From assembly GCF_000708045.1 (NCBI RefSeq), contig NZ_ANIE01000004.1, positions 108,926 through 172,925 of the forward strand: a stretch of DNA of 64,000 nucleotides. The letters run 5' to 3'. The notes beneath the pieces were generated by a model. That model made no database searches. It worked only from the letters and a program-made list of their open reading frames with translations, and was not told the origin of the DNA. Positions 45,093 to 53,835 of the stretch are shown here, piece by piece (position 1 is the stretch's first letter; each line of letters starts with the position of its first letter). Source of the stretch: Marinobacter nitratireducens. Its GTDB lineage: Bacteria > Pseudomonadota > Gammaproteobacteria > Pseudomonadales > Oleiphilaceae. Made by a program: the position numbers and the translations under genes.

Positions 45093-45340
45093 AAAACGAA
45101 GCCGGGAGTAAAGGGGCTGGGAAATGGGGTGAAAGGGTGAGGGTAGTGCACGGATGAGGACCACTGTCCGTGTGATCCCGCAAATCCGTGGCTGACCCCT
45201 GCCTGTTCCTTCAGGCTGCGCATCATCCTGAGCGCTTCATCCTTGCAGTCGTCCTTGCGCCCTGATCCATCGGGCAACTCCGATCCGTGGAGTTCTCATC
45301 CTTGAGCCAACGTTCCTTGCTGGCTTGTCATCCCTGACAC
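45093..45340 (-). ncRNA. csrB: CsrB/RsmZ-family regulatory sRNA
   Basis: On the minus strand, 45336 to 45160 contains about twelve GGA motifs (forms such as AGGGATG, AAGGATG, CAGGATG, ACGGATC, AAGGAAC), most in loops of small consecutive hairpins: TGTCAGGGATGACA, AACTCCACGGATCGGAGTT, CTCAAGGATGAG, GCGCTCAGGATGATGCGC. This is the layout of CsrB/RsmY/RsmZ sRNAs, which sequester the translational regulator CsrA/RsmA. A -10 box TAGAAT lies at 45351-45346. The 3' end is uncertain: the T-run at 45096-45093 after a weak stem is used here, but it might end near 45150. No long conserved reading frame covers it. Confidence 0.85.
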
Positions 45341-45394
45341 TGATCATTCTAAACAGGATGTAATTTCGCAAAATCGGAGAATCGCTCCGTCCGC

Positions 45395-45412
45395 TGTGCG
45401 AAATCTCCTACA
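45395..45412. promoter_or_regulatory. Possible GacA/UvrY upstream activating site of the sRNA
   Basis: Read on the minus strand, TGTAGGAGATTTCGCACA resembles the 18-bp GacA/UvrY palindrome (TGTAAGn6CTTACA) at the outer positions TGTAnG and CnnACA. It lies ~55-70 nt upstream of the predicted sRNA start, closer than usual, so the call is tentative. Confidence 0.35.
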
Positions 45413-45462
45413 CGGTTTGTAAGCCCGGATGGAACCGGTCGGAAGGGGCTGATACTCAGTGT

Positions 45463-46095
45463 TTATGCGCTTTCCGGGGCAATTTTTTGCCCGCCTTGCA
45501 GGGCCTTGGTCGCCTCGCGGGCAACCCGTTGAATGGAACGTATGTGTTGTATCAGCTGTGCCCCGGCATCATCGGCTTTGCGGGCCTGCAGGGCGCTGAT
45601 GATTTTCTGATGCTCGGCCTGAACCAGAACATCGTGATTCCTGGGGGGCGGCACAAGGCAGCTGATAAACCGAAGCCGATCGATGACTTCCCCGTGGATT
45701 CGGGTCAGTTCCCGGTTGCCTGCAGCGGCCACCAGTTCACAATGAAAATCCAGTTCCCGATGCAGCGTGAATTCCGGCAGTGGCTCTGGCAGGGCACAGA
45801 GCTTGTCGACGGCGGCCCGCTCCAGGGCAATACGCAGGTCATAAAGTTCATCCACCTGTCTGGCGTCCAGGGGCTTTACCTGCCAGCCGCTGCGGAAGAG
45901 CACTTCCACATAACCCTCCCGTTGCAGCCGGTAAAGGGCTTCCCGCACCGGTGTGCGGCTGGCCTTGAGCCGGGCGCCCACGTCCCCCTCGCTGAATTTG
46001 TCCCCCGGGATCAGGCGGAACGCGAAGATTTCGTCCTTGAGGGCGTTGTACACCCTGTCGGCCATGGACGCCTTTCGTTTGGTGGTTGTTGCCAT
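45463..46095 (-). CDS. GntR-family (FCD type) regulator beside the urea cluster
   Basis: The 210-residue product (ATG 46095) has a GntR winged helix (MADRVYNALKDEIFAFRLIPGDKFSEGDVGARLKASRTPVREALYRLQREGYVEV) and an FCD domain with ligand/metal residues (LYDLRIALERAAVDKL, ELDFHCELVAAAGNREL). It is divergent from urtA; CTTGTATAC-containing sites lie near both starts, so it probably regulates urea uptake and itself. Upstream in-frame codons exist but would overlap these sites. Confidence 0.85.
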   Translation of the reverse strand: MATTTKRKASMADRVYNALKDEIFAFRLIPGDKFSEGDVGARLKASRTPVREALYRLQREGYVEVLFRSGWQVKPLDARQVDELYDLRIALERAAVDKLCALPEPLPEFTLHRELDFHCELVAAAGNRELTRIHGEVIDRLRFISCLVPPPRNHDVLVQAEHQKIISALQARKADDAGAQLIQHIRSIQRVAREATKALQGGQKIAPESA

Positions 46096-46155
46096 GGTCT
46101 GGATCGCCGGGCCCGTTTTGAGGGCACGGATTTCACCCCTTATCAGTAATGGATG

Positions 46156-46167
46156 CTTGTATACATG
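46156..46167. promoter_or_regulatory. Candidate GntR site proximal to the regulator gene
   Basis: CTTGTATACATG, a GTATAC-centred palindrome, 61 nt upstream of the GntR gene start. The half CTTGTATAC is repeated exactly at 46354. Confidence 0.5.
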
Positions 46168-46353
46168 GCAACCGCAATGCCCGTGCCATACGCGGTTTAA
46201 TATATAAATAGTCTTTAAAAACATATGGATGCAGGGCATGAGGTTGGGGCTGCGGTGAGGTGCGCCGCACCGAACTGGTGCGAGTGCACCAATCAAGATG
46301 CATCAAAATGGGGTTTTACCGCGATTTTATGGTTCAAGGCCCTTGTTTTTCAG

Positions 46354-46365
46354 CTTGTATACTAG
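46354..46365. promoter_or_regulatory. Candidate GntR site proximal to urtA
   Basis: CTTGTATACTAG is palindromic except for one pair and shares CTTGTATAC with 46156-46167. It is 113 nt before the urtA ATG, within the promoter region. The rest of the 382-nt gap (46096-46477) shows no coding capacity; no clear sigma-54 box was found. Confidence 0.55.
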
Positions 46366-46477
46366 ATAACGTTCTGTTTTTTAATGAATTAAGGGGTAGT
46401 TGGAACGGCTGATGCAGAAGTCGGTGTGCGATTTAATCCCAGAAGTACCTATCAATGACGAAAAGGACTCGCACAAC

Positions 46478-47776
46478 ATGACTATTAAAAAACACGTGAA
46501 ACTTGGCCTCTCAGCCCTGGCGCTTTCCATCTCCCTGAACTCTGTTGCAGCAGAAGACCCCATCAAGGTCGGTATTCTTCACTCTCTCTCCGGCACCATG
46601 GCGATCAGTGAGTCCACCCTGAAAGACACCATGCTGATGCTGATTGAAAAGCAGAACGAAGAAGGTGGCATCAACGGCCGCATGCTCGAGCCGGTGGTTG
46701 TCGACCCAGCGTCCAACTGGCCGCTGTTTGCGGAGAAAGCCCGCGAGCTGCTGGCAAAAGAGAAGGTAGACGTGATCTTCGGTAACTGGACCTCAGTTTC
46801 CCGTAAGTCGGTACTGCCGGTGGTGGAAGAGCTGAACGGCCTTCTGTTCTACCCGGTTCAGTACGAGGGTGAGGAATCCTCCGAGAACGTTTTCTATACC
46901 GGCGCGGCGCCCAACCAGCAGGCGATTCCGGCGGTGGACTACCTGATGAACCAGATCGGCGTTGAGCGCTGGGTACTGGCGGGCACCGACTACGTATACC
47001 CGCGCACCACCAACAAAATCCTTGAGACCTACCTCAAGGACAAAGGTGTGGCTGCGGACGACATCATGATCAACTACACCCCGTTCGGTCACTCCAACTG
47101 GCAGTCCATCGTTTCCGACATCAAAAAGTTCGGCAGCGCCGGCAAGAAGACCGCCGTGGTCTCCACCATCAACGGTGACGCCAACGTGCCTTTCTACCGC
47201 GAGCTGGGTAATCAGGGCATCGACGCAGCTGATATTCCGGTTGTGGCCTTCTCCGTGGGTGAGCAGGAACTCTCCGGTATCGACACCGGCCCGCTGGTTG
47301 GCCACCTGGCCGCGTGGAACTACTTCATGAGCGTGGACAACGACGCCAACTACGACTTCATCGACGCCTGGGTTGAATACACCGGCAACGAAGAAGCCGT
47401 CACCAACGACCCGATGGAAGCGCACTACATCGGCTTCAACATGTACGTGGAAGCGGTCAAGAAAGCCGGCACCGCCGACGTGGACGCGGTTAAAGACGCC
47501 ATCATCGGCGTGAGCGTACCGAACCTGACCGGCGGCTACGCCACCATGATGCCGAACCACCACATCACCAAGCCGGTGCTGATCGGCGAGATCCAGGACA
47601 ACGGCCAGTTCTCCGTGGTCTGGGAAACCGCCTCCACCGTTGCCGGCGATGCCTGGTCTGACTTCCTGCCAGGTTCCAAGGACCTGATCAGTGACTGGCG
47701 CAAGCCGCTGTTCTGCGGAAACTTCAACGTGGTTTCCGGCACCTGCGGCGGCAAGTCGGAAGTCGCTTCCAACTAA
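46478..47776 (+). CDS. urtA: Urea ABC transporter substrate-binding protein UrtA
   Basis: The 432-residue periplasmic protein has a signal peptide (MTIKKHVKLGLSALALSISL, cleaved near AAEDP) and the UrtA pattern: IKVGILHSLSGTMAISESTLKDTMLMLIE, FGNWTSVSRKSVLPVVEELNGLLFYPVQYEGEE and the C-terminal YATMMPNHHITKPVLIGEI. It captures urea at low concentration. ATG 46478 is chosen because the signal peptide begins there and AAAAGGA precedes it. Confidence 0.96.
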   Translation: MTIKKHVKLGLSALALSISLNSVAAEDPIKVGILHSLSGTMAISESTLKDTMLMLIEKQNEEGGINGRMLEPVVVDPASNWPLFAEKARELLAKEKVDVIFGNWTSVSRKSVLPVVEELNGLLFYPVQYEGEESSENVFYTGAAPNQQAIPAVDYLMNQIGVERWVLAGTDYVYPRTTNKILETYLKDKGVAADDIMINYTPFGHSNWQSIVSDIKKFGSAGKKTAVVSTINGDANVPFYRELGNQGIDAADIPVVAFSVGEQELSGIDTGPLVGHLAAWNYFMSVDNDANYDFIDAWVEYTGNEEAVTNDPMEAHYIGFNMYVEAVKKAGTADVDAVKDAIIGVSVPNLTGGYATMMPNHHITKPVLIGEIQDNGQFSVVWETASTVAGDAWSDFLPGSKDLISDWRKPLFCGNFNVVSGTCGGKSEVASN

Positions 47777-47791
47777 GCCCTGCCTGAAACA

Positions 47792-47823
47792 GCGGATGGG
47801 GTGAACGCCCCATCCGCGTTTTG
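47792..47823 (+). terminator. Partial terminator/attenuator between urtA and urtB
   Basis: GCGGATGGGG and CCCCATCCGC form a perfect 10-bp stem followed by GTTTTG. The short T-run suggests partial termination or 3'-end protection, which would raise urtA expression above the membrane components, as is usual for binding-protein genes. Confidence 0.65.
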
Positions 47824-47857
47824 ACCAGCAACACAATTTCTCAAGGACAGGACAATC

Positions 47858-49462
47858 ATGGGCATCATCCGATCGCTCAGCCAGCTTCTGCTTGTCTGCT
47901 GCCTGCTATGGCCCGCCCTCGCATCGGCGCAGGTAGACGACTCACAAGCACAGCAGCTGCTCACCGCCCTCGCTGAATCTTCCTTCAAAGAGAAGAAAAG
48001 CGTCGTCAACCAGATCGCCGGCAGCGGCGACGACCGCGCCCGCACATGGCTGGAAGCCTATGGCGACAACAAACTCGGCCGCATCGAATCCAGCGGCGAC
48101 TTCATCATCGTGCTCAAGAACCGCGGCCGGAACTGGACCGTTCAGAGCGCCCTGAGTGGTGAGAATCTGGGTGAGATTTCCCGCCGGGACATCGACACCA
48201 TCCGGGTCAACAACGCCCTGCGTAACGAGCTTGAAGGCATTCTTTCCGTCATCGATCTGAAAAGTCCCGATGAGGACAACCGATTAACCGCCGCCCGCGC
48301 CCTCAAAGGCAGCGTGGACGACACCCTGGCCGAGCGCGTGCCGGACTTTATCGCCGCCGAAGAGAGCGACGCGGTACAGGCAGCGCTGACCGAAGCCCTG
48401 GCCATCTATCAGGTGGAAGAGCAGGGCGATGTCTCGGCCGTCGCTACCCTTTCTGGCAGTCTCAACTCAGAAGCCCGCGCGGCTCTGCAACAGGCCCAGA
48501 ACAGCGACGATCCCGCCCTGGCCGCCGCAGCCGCCAAGGCCATGGAAAGCATCGAACAGAAACTGAAAATGAACCGTGCCGCCGAGACCCTGTATTTTGG
48601 TCTCTCCCTCGGTTCGGTACTGGTACTGGCCGCCATTGGCCTGGCCATCACCTTCGGCGTGATGGGCGTGATCAACATGGCCCACGGCGAGCTCATCATG
48701 CTGGGTGCCTACACCACCTGGGGCATGCAGCAATTGCTGCCGGGCCAGCCTGGCCTGGCACTGATTCTCTCCATCCCGGCCGGCTTCCTGGTGGCGGCGC
48801 TGGCGGGTATTGCCATTGAACGCACCGTGATCCAGCACCTGAAAGGCCGCCCGCTGGAAACCCTGCTTGCCACCTTCGGTGTGAGCCTGATCCTGCAGCA
48901 ACTGGTACGTACGGTGATCTCCCCGCTTAACCGCACCGTGATCACCCCGGACTGGATGAGCGGCTCGGTGATGATCAACGAAGGCCTGTCGCTCACCCTG
49001 AACCGCATGTACGTCATCGGCTTCGCGCTGGTGGTGTTCGCCGGCCTGATGCTGATCATGCGCAAGACCCGGCTCGGCCTGGAAGTGCGCGCCGTTACTC
49101 AGAACCGCGCCATGGCCCGCTCCATGGGTATCAAGGCCACCAAAGTGGACATCCTCACCTTCGGCCTGGGTTCCGGCGTGGCCGGTCTGGCCGGTGTGGC
49201 CCTTTCCCAGATCACCAACGTGGGCCCGAACCTCGGCCAGAGCTACATCATCGATTCCTTCATGGTGGTGGTGTTCGGCGGCGTGGGTAACCTCTGGGGC
49301 ACCCTGCTGGCAGGCCTCTCCCTCGGCACCATCAACCAGCTGCTGGAACCCTGGGCGGGTGCCGTGCTGGCGAAGATCCTGGTGCTGGTTTTGATCATTC
49401 TGTTCATTCAAAAGCGGCCAAGAGGGCTTTTCCCTCAAAAAGGCCGGGCTGCGGAGGGCTGA
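47858..49462 (+). CDS. urtB: Urea ABC transporter permease UrtB
   Basis: The 534-residue protein starts with a signal sequence (LLLVCCLLWPALASAQ), a ~200-residue periplasmic HEAT-like region (ALAESSFKEKKSVVNQIAGSG, LTAARALKGSVDDTLAERV) and then a LivH-type permease with about eight helices (FGVMGVINMAHGELIMLGAYTTW; FGGVGNLWGTLLAGL). The N-terminal extension is usual for UrtB. RBS AAGGACAGG precedes ATG. Confidence 0.95.
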   Translation: MGIIRSLSQLLLVCCLLWPALASAQVDDSQAQQLLTALAESSFKEKKSVVNQIAGSGDDRARTWLEAYGDNKLGRIESSGDFIIVLKNRGRNWTVQSALSGENLGEISRRDIDTIRVNNALRNELEGILSVIDLKSPDEDNRLTAARALKGSVDDTLAERVPDFIAAEESDAVQAALTEALAIYQVEEQGDVSAVATLSGSLNSEARAALQQAQNSDDPALAAAAAKAMESIEQKLKMNRAAETLYFGLSLGSVLVLAAIGLAITFGVMGVINMAHGELIMLGAYTTWGMQQLLPGQPGLALILSIPAGFLVAALAGIAIERTVIQHLKGRPLETLLATFGVSLILQQLVRTVISPLNRTVITPDWMSGSVMINEGLSLTLNRMYVIGFALVVFAGLMLIMRKTRLGLEVRAVTQNRAMARSMGIKATKVDILTFGLGSGVAGLAGVALSQITNVGPNLGQSYIIDSFMVVVFGGVGNLWGTLLAGLSLGTINQLLEPWAGAVLAKILVLVLIILFIQKRPRGLFPQKGRAAEG

Positions 49463-49465
49463 GTT

Positions 49466-50587
49466 ATGTGGTTAACAAGACCTTTGCAGGAACGTTCCAC
49501 CCAAATCTTCCTGGGCGTGCTCTTCGGCGCCCTGGTGATCGTCAGCGCGCTGCATCTGTTCATGCCTCAGGACAGTGCCCTGTATGTCAGCTCCTACACC
49601 GTCACGCTGCTGGGTAAATACCTGTGCTACGCGTTGCTGGCGGTGGCGGTGGATCTGGTCTGGGGCTACCTCGGTATCCTCAGCCTGGGCCACGGTGCCT
49701 TCTTTGCCCTCGGCGGTTACGCCATGGGCATGTACCTGATGCGCCAGATCGGTGATCGCGGCGTCTACGGAGATCCCGTCCTGCCGGACTTTATGGTGTT
49801 CCTGAACTGGCAGGAACTGCCCTGGTACTGGGCCGGCTTCGACATGGCGTGGTTCGCCTTCATCATGGTGCTGCTGGCACCGGGTATCCTGGCGCTGGTG
49901 TTTGGCTTCCTGGCCTTCCGCTCCCGGGTAACCGGCGTGTACCTCTCCATCATCACCCAGGCGCTCACGTTCGCCCTGATGCTGGCCTTCTTCCGCAACG
50001 AGATGGGCTTTGGCGGCAACAACGGCCTGACCGATTTCAAGGACATCCTTGGCTTCGACCTGCGCACCGACGCCACCCGCCTCGGCCTGTTCCTGGCCAC
50101 CGGCATCGCACTGGCGATCGGCTACGTGATCTGCCGTGGCATCGTCACCAGCAAGCTGGGCCGTGTGAGTGTGGCCTGCCGGGATGCCGAAGCGCGAACC
50201 CGCTTCATCGGCTACCGGGTTGAGCGGGTGCAACTGTTCGTGTTCGTGGTGTCCGCCATGCTGGCGGGTGTGGCCGGTGCGTTGTATGTGCCCCAGGTGG
50301 GCATCATCAACCCCAGCGAATTCTCGCCGCTGTTCTCCATCGAAGTGGTGGTGTGGGTAGCCCTGGGCGGTCGCGCAACTCTCTACGGGGCCGTCATCGG
50401 CGCGCTGCTGGTGAACTACGCCAAGACCGTGTTCACCGGCATCATGCCGGACGCCTGGCTGTTCGCCCTCGGCGGCCTGTTCGTGCTGGTCACCGTGTTC
50501 CTGCCCAAGGGCATTGCCGGCCTGATGTCCCGTCGTAGCAAGAAGGACGATACCGACACCCCGGCAGCGCAGGAGGCCACCGCATGA
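49466..50587 (+). CDS. urtC: Urea ABC transporter permease UrtC
   Basis: The 373-residue LivM-type permease has about nine membrane helices with LVWGYLGILSLGHGAFFALGGYAMGMYLM and FVVSAMLAGVAGALYVPQVGIINPSEFSPLFSIEVVVWVALGGR. It pairs with UrtB to form the channel. It starts 4 nt after the urtB stop and overlaps urtD by 4 nt. Confidence 0.95.
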   Translation: MWLTRPLQERSTQIFLGVLFGALVIVSALHLFMPQDSALYVSSYTVTLLGKYLCYALLAVAVDLVWGYLGILSLGHGAFFALGGYAMGMYLMRQIGDRGVYGDPVLPDFMVFLNWQELPWYWAGFDMAWFAFIMVLLAPGILALVFGFLAFRSRVTGVYLSIITQALTFALMLAFFRNEMGFGGNNGLTDFKDILGFDLRTDATRLGLFLATGIALAIGYVICRGIVTSKLGRVSVACRDAEARTRFIGYRVERVQLFVFVVSAMLAGVAGALYVPQVGIINPSEFSPLFSIEVVVWVALGGRATLYGAVIGALLVNYAKTVFTGIMPDAWLFALGGLFVLVTVFLPKGIAGLMSRRSKKDDTDTPAAQEATA

Positions 50588-51408
50588 GCATTTTCCAGGA
50601 ACTCACCAACCGGGATCAGGTGTTCGAATTCCTCGCGCCGGTACAGTCCCCGGTGGACGTTCGCCACGGCCCGATTCTGTACATGGAAGACGTGAGCGTG
50701 AGCTTTGACGGCTTCAAGGCCATCAACAACCTCAACCTCACCATCGACGACGGCGAACTGCGCTGCATCATCGGCCCCAACGGGGCCGGTAAAACCACCA
50801 TGATGGACATCATCACCGGCAAGACCCGCCCGGACACCGGTTCGGTGTGGTTCGGCAGCCGCCACAACCTGCTCACCATGAACGAGCCGGACATCGCCAC
50901 CCTCGGCATCGGCCGCAAGTTCCAGAAGCCGACCGTGTTCGAAGCGTTAACGGTATTCGAAAACCTCGAACTGGCCATGGCCACCGACAAACGCATCTTC
51001 CCGACGCTGACCGCCACCATGAAACCGGAATATCGGGAGCGCATCGAGGAAGTGCTGGAAATGATCGGCCTCAAAGACCTGCGTAACGCCCCGGCGGGCA
51101 TCCTCTCTCACGGCCAGAAGCAGTGGCTGGAGATCGGCATGCTGCTGATGCAGAAACCCCGCCTGCTGCTGGTGGACGAACCCGTGGCCGGCATGACCGA
51201 ACAGGAAATGGAACGCACCGCCGAACTGCTCACCAGCCTCGCCGGCAAACAGTCGGTGGTGGTGGTGGAGCACGACATGGGCTTCGTGCGCTCCATCGCC
51301 CGCAAGGTCACCGTACTGCATCAAGGCAGCGTGCTGGCCGAAGGCTCCATGGACCAGGTCTCCAACGACCCGGAAGTGGTCAAGGTGTATCTCGGGGAGG
51401 AAGCCTGA
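50584..51408 (+). CDS. urtD: Urea ABC transporter ATPase UrtD
   Basis: The 274-residue ABC ATPase of LivG type has Walker A IIGPNGAGKTTMMDII, FQKPTVFEALTVFENLELAM, signature LSHGQKQWLEIGMLLMQ and Walker B LLLVDEPVAGMTEQE. The LSHGQKQWLEIGM signature is characteristic of UrtD rather than LivG. It overlaps urtC and urtE (TGATG). Confidence 0.96.
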   Translation: MSIFQELTNRDQVFEFLAPVQSPVDVRHGPILYMEDVSVSFDGFKAINNLNLTIDDGELRCIIGPNGAGKTTMMDIITGKTRPDTGSVWFGSRHNLLTMNEPDIATLGIGRKFQKPTVFEALTVFENLELAMATDKRIFPTLTATMKPEYRERIEEVLEMIGLKDLRNAPAGILSHGQKQWLEIGMLLMQKPRLLLVDEPVAGMTEQEMERTAELLTSLAGKQSVVVVEHDMGFVRSIARKVTVLHQGSVLAEGSMDQVSNDPEVVKVYLGEEA

Positions 51409-52124
51409 TGTCTGACGAAAACCTGATGGTAAAAATCGACAAACTCAACCAGTACTACGGCGAAAGCCACACCCTGTGGGACCTGGAGCTGGACGTGCCT
51501 CAGGGCCAGTGCACCTGCGTGATGGGCCGAAACGGGGTGGGCAAGACCACCCTGATGAAATGCATCATGGGCGAGGAAAGCGTCAAAAACGGCTCCATCG
51601 AATTCGCCGGTGACGTGGAACTCACCAAAAAGAAAATCGAAGACCGCTCCCGCCTGGGCATCGGCTACGTGCCCCAGGGCCGGCAGATCTTCCCGCTACT
51701 GACCGTGGAAGAAAACCTGCGCACCGGCCTGGCCGTGCGTGCAGACGGCAGCAGGAAAATCCCCGAGCGAATCTACGAGCTGTTCCCGGTGCTCAAGGAA
51801 ATGAAAAACCGCCGCGGCGGCGACCTCTCCGGCGGCCAGCAGCAACAGCTGGCCATCGGCCGGGCCCTGGTGATCGAACCGCGCCTGCTGATCCTCGACG
51901 AACCGGGCGAGGGCATCCAGCCCAACATCGTCGCCCAGATCGGCGAAGTCATCCGCAAGCTGATCGAAGAAGACGGCCTGACCGTGTTGCTGGTGGAACA
52001 GAAACTCCCGTTCGCCCGCAAATACGCCGACCGCTTCGCCATCCTCGACCGGGGCCGCCGCGTGGCTGAAGGCGAAATCGCCGGGCTGACCGATGAACTC
52101 ATCAAACAGCACCTGACCGTATGA
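51408..52124 (+). CDS. urtE: Urea ABC transporter ATPase UrtE
   Basis: The 238-residue LivF-type ATPase has KLNQYYGESHTLWDLELDVPQG, Walker A VMGRNGVGKTTLMKCIMG, signature LSGGQQQQLAIGRAL and Walker B LLILDEPGEGIQPNIV. GEGIQPNIV is a UrtE-specific variant. GGGGAGG precedes ATG 51408, which overlaps the urtD stop; ureD follows with a 4-nt overlap, joining transport and urease in one transcript. Confidence 0.96.
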   Translation: MSDENLMVKIDKLNQYYGESHTLWDLELDVPQGQCTCVMGRNGVGKTTLMKCIMGEESVKNGSIEFAGDVELTKKKIEDRSRLGIGYVPQGRQIFPLLTVEENLRTGLAVRADGSRKIPERIYELFPVLKEMKNRRGGDLSGGQQQQLAIGRALVIEPRLLILDEPGEGIQPNIVAQIGEVIRKLIEEDGLTVLLVEQKLPFARKYADRFAILDRGRRVAEGEIAGLTDELIKQHLTV

Positions 52125-53017
52125 CCGCCTACCAGCCGATCGACACGCACACCTCCGGCCACCGTTTCGACAAGGAACGGCGCTGGGCAGCGGCCCTCTC
52201 CCTCGGGTTTGAATCCCGGGAAGAGGGCGCGGCCGCACCCATCACCCGCCTGGTACGCCGACACCACATCGGCCCCCTGCGGGTACAGCGCCCGTTCTAC
52301 CCGGAAGGCAAAACCGGCTGCTGCCACGTGTACCTGCTACACCCACCGGGCGGACTGGTGAGCGGCGACGAACTGCGCATAGAAGCCAGCGTCGCCGAAG
52401 GCGGCCACGCCCTGCTGACCACCCCGGCAGCGGCCAAGCTCTACAAAGCCGACAGCCACGGCGTCGCCTGGGGCCAGCACACACATCTGATGGTCGCGAA
52501 AAACGCCACCCTCGAATACCTGCCCCAGGAAACCATCGCCTTCGATGGCTCCCGGGGAGAACAGACCACCACCATCGAACTGGCAACCGGCGCGAAAACC
52601 CTGGGCTGGGAAGTCCTCGCCCTCGGCCGCCCGGCCAGCGACTTGCCCTTCGCCACCGGCGAACTGGAACAACGCTTCCACCTCAGCCTCGACGGCAAAC
52701 CCTTGTGGCTGGAACGCCAGATTCTCGACCCCAAACACCGCCGCTTCATCGGCCACTGGGGCCAGGGCGGCGCGACCGTGCAGGCAACCCTTTGGGCTGT
52801 AGGAATCGACGACGAAGCCGCCGCCATCGAAGCACTGAGAGAACAACTCCCGGAACACAACCGCTGGGCCGTCACCCGGCGCCGTGGCGTACTGCTGCTG
52901 CGCTACCTGGGCACCGAACGCAACGAAGCCTGGGCCCTGTGCGAACAGGCCTGGCACATCCTGCGCCCCCTGCTCACAGGATTACCGGCCCACACACCCA
53001 GAATCTGGCTCACCTGA
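52121..53017 (+). CDS. ureD: Urease accessory protein UreD
   Basis: The 298-residue protein matches UreD (UreH): [54 protein letters not shown] and [18 protein letters not shown] are conserved. UreD forms the scaffold with UreF and UreG that loads nickel into apo-urease. Translation is coupled to urtE. Confidence 0.95.
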   Translation: MTAYQPIDTHTSGHRFDKERRWAAALSLGFESREEGAAAPITRLVRRHHIGPLRVQRPFYPEGKTGCCHVYLLHPPGGLVSGDELRIEASVAEGGHALLTTPAAAKLYKADSHGVAWGQHTHLMVAKNATLEYLPQETIAFDGSRGEQTTTIELATGAKTLGWEVLALGRPASDLPFATGELEQRFHLSLDGKPLWLERQILDPKHRRFIGHWGQGGATVQATLWAVGIDDEAAAIEALREQLPEHNRWAVTRRRGVLLLRYLGTERNEAWALCEQAWHILRPLLTGLPAHTPRIWLT

Positions 53018-53055
53018 CGGCCATAGCCCAAAAAAAGAGAGACAACGGAGTCAAC

Positions 53056-53358
53056 ATGGAACTCACACCCAGAGACAAAGACAAGCTCCTGCTGTTCACC
53101 GCAGCACTGCTGGCCGAACGCCGCAAAGCCAAGGGCCTCAAACTCAACTACCCGGAAGCCGTCGCCCTCATCAGCGCCGAAATCATGGAAGGCGCCCGCG
53201 AAGGCCGCTCCGTGGCCGAACTCATGAGCTCCGGTACCGAAATCCTCACCCGTGAAGACGTCATGGACGGCGTCGCCGACATGGTCCACGAAGTGCAGGT
53301 GGAAGCGACTTTTCCAGACGGGACCAAACTCGTGACTGTTCATAACCCCATTGTGTAA
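53056..53358 (+). CDS. ureA: Urease gamma subunit UreA
   Basis: The 100-residue subunit has the UreA pattern [44 protein letters not shown] and [32 protein letters not shown]. It is the small structural subunit of the urease trimer. ATG 53056 gives the standard length. Confidence 0.97.
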   Translation: MELTPRDKDKLLLFTAALLAERRKAKGLKLNYPEAVALISAEIMEGAREGRSVAELMSSGTEILTREDVMDGVADMVHEVQVEATFPDGTKLVTVHNPIV

Positions 53359-53368
53359 GGAGCCAGAC

Positions 53369-53680
53369 ATGATTCCCGGTGAATACATGATCCAAGACGG
53401 CGACATCGAACTCTGCGCCGGCCGCGAACGCATCACCCTGGACGTCTCCAACACCGGCGACCGCCCGGTCCAGATCGGCTCCCACTACCACTTCGCCGAA
53501 GCAAACCCCGCGCTCGAATTCGACCGCGCCAAAGCCAAAGGCTTCCGCCTCGACGTAGCCGCCGGCACCGCCATCCGCTTCGAACCCGGCCAGACGAGAT
53601 CCGTCACCCTGATCCCGTTCGCCGGTACGCGCGAAATCTACGGCTTCCGCGGCGACGTGATGGGAAAACTGGACAACTAA
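53369..53680 (+). CDS. ureB: Urease beta subunit UreB
   Basis: The 103-residue protein has [47 protein letters not shown] and [24 protein letters not shown], all typical of UreB. ATG 53369 fits the usual start, with AAGGAGCC before it. A cloverleaf repeat separates it from ureC. Confidence 0.97.
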   Translation: MIPGEYMIQDGDIELCAGRERITLDVSNTGDRPVQIGSHYHFAEANPALEFDRAKAKGFRLDVAAGTAIRFEPGQTRSVTLIPFAGTREIYGFRGDVMGKLDN

Positions 53681-53693
53681 CACGGAGTAGGAG

Positions 53694-53805
53694 GAGCGAG
53701 TGAGATTGGGTTTCCAAAACTGTGCGAAGCCATGGATGGCGAAGCTCAAGCGCCACATGGATGTGCCGCCAGGAGCGGGTTTTGGAAACCCAATCTCACT
53801 TGCTC
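53694..53805 (+). repeat. Cloverleaf GGA-hairpin repeat, copy 4
   Basis: Arms 53694-53720 and 53779-53805 form a 27-bp stem; the single non-Watson-Crick pair (53698 with 53801) is G-U in plus-strand RNA. The core carries GCCATGGATGGC and CACATGGATGTG, with GGA in the loops, and matches copy 1 almost base for base. It lies between ureB and ureC, in their sense. Confidence 0.9.
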
Positions 53806-53835
53806 TAACTCCCAAGTTAAGAATAGAGGGATAGC

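Noticed and set aside
45093..45340. Minus-strand ORF running into the ComEA-like gene region (start near 45164-45277)
   Set aside because: The region is a series of GGA hairpins typical of a regulatory RNA; peptides read from it have no similarity or signal, while a clear signal peptide starts at 45002.
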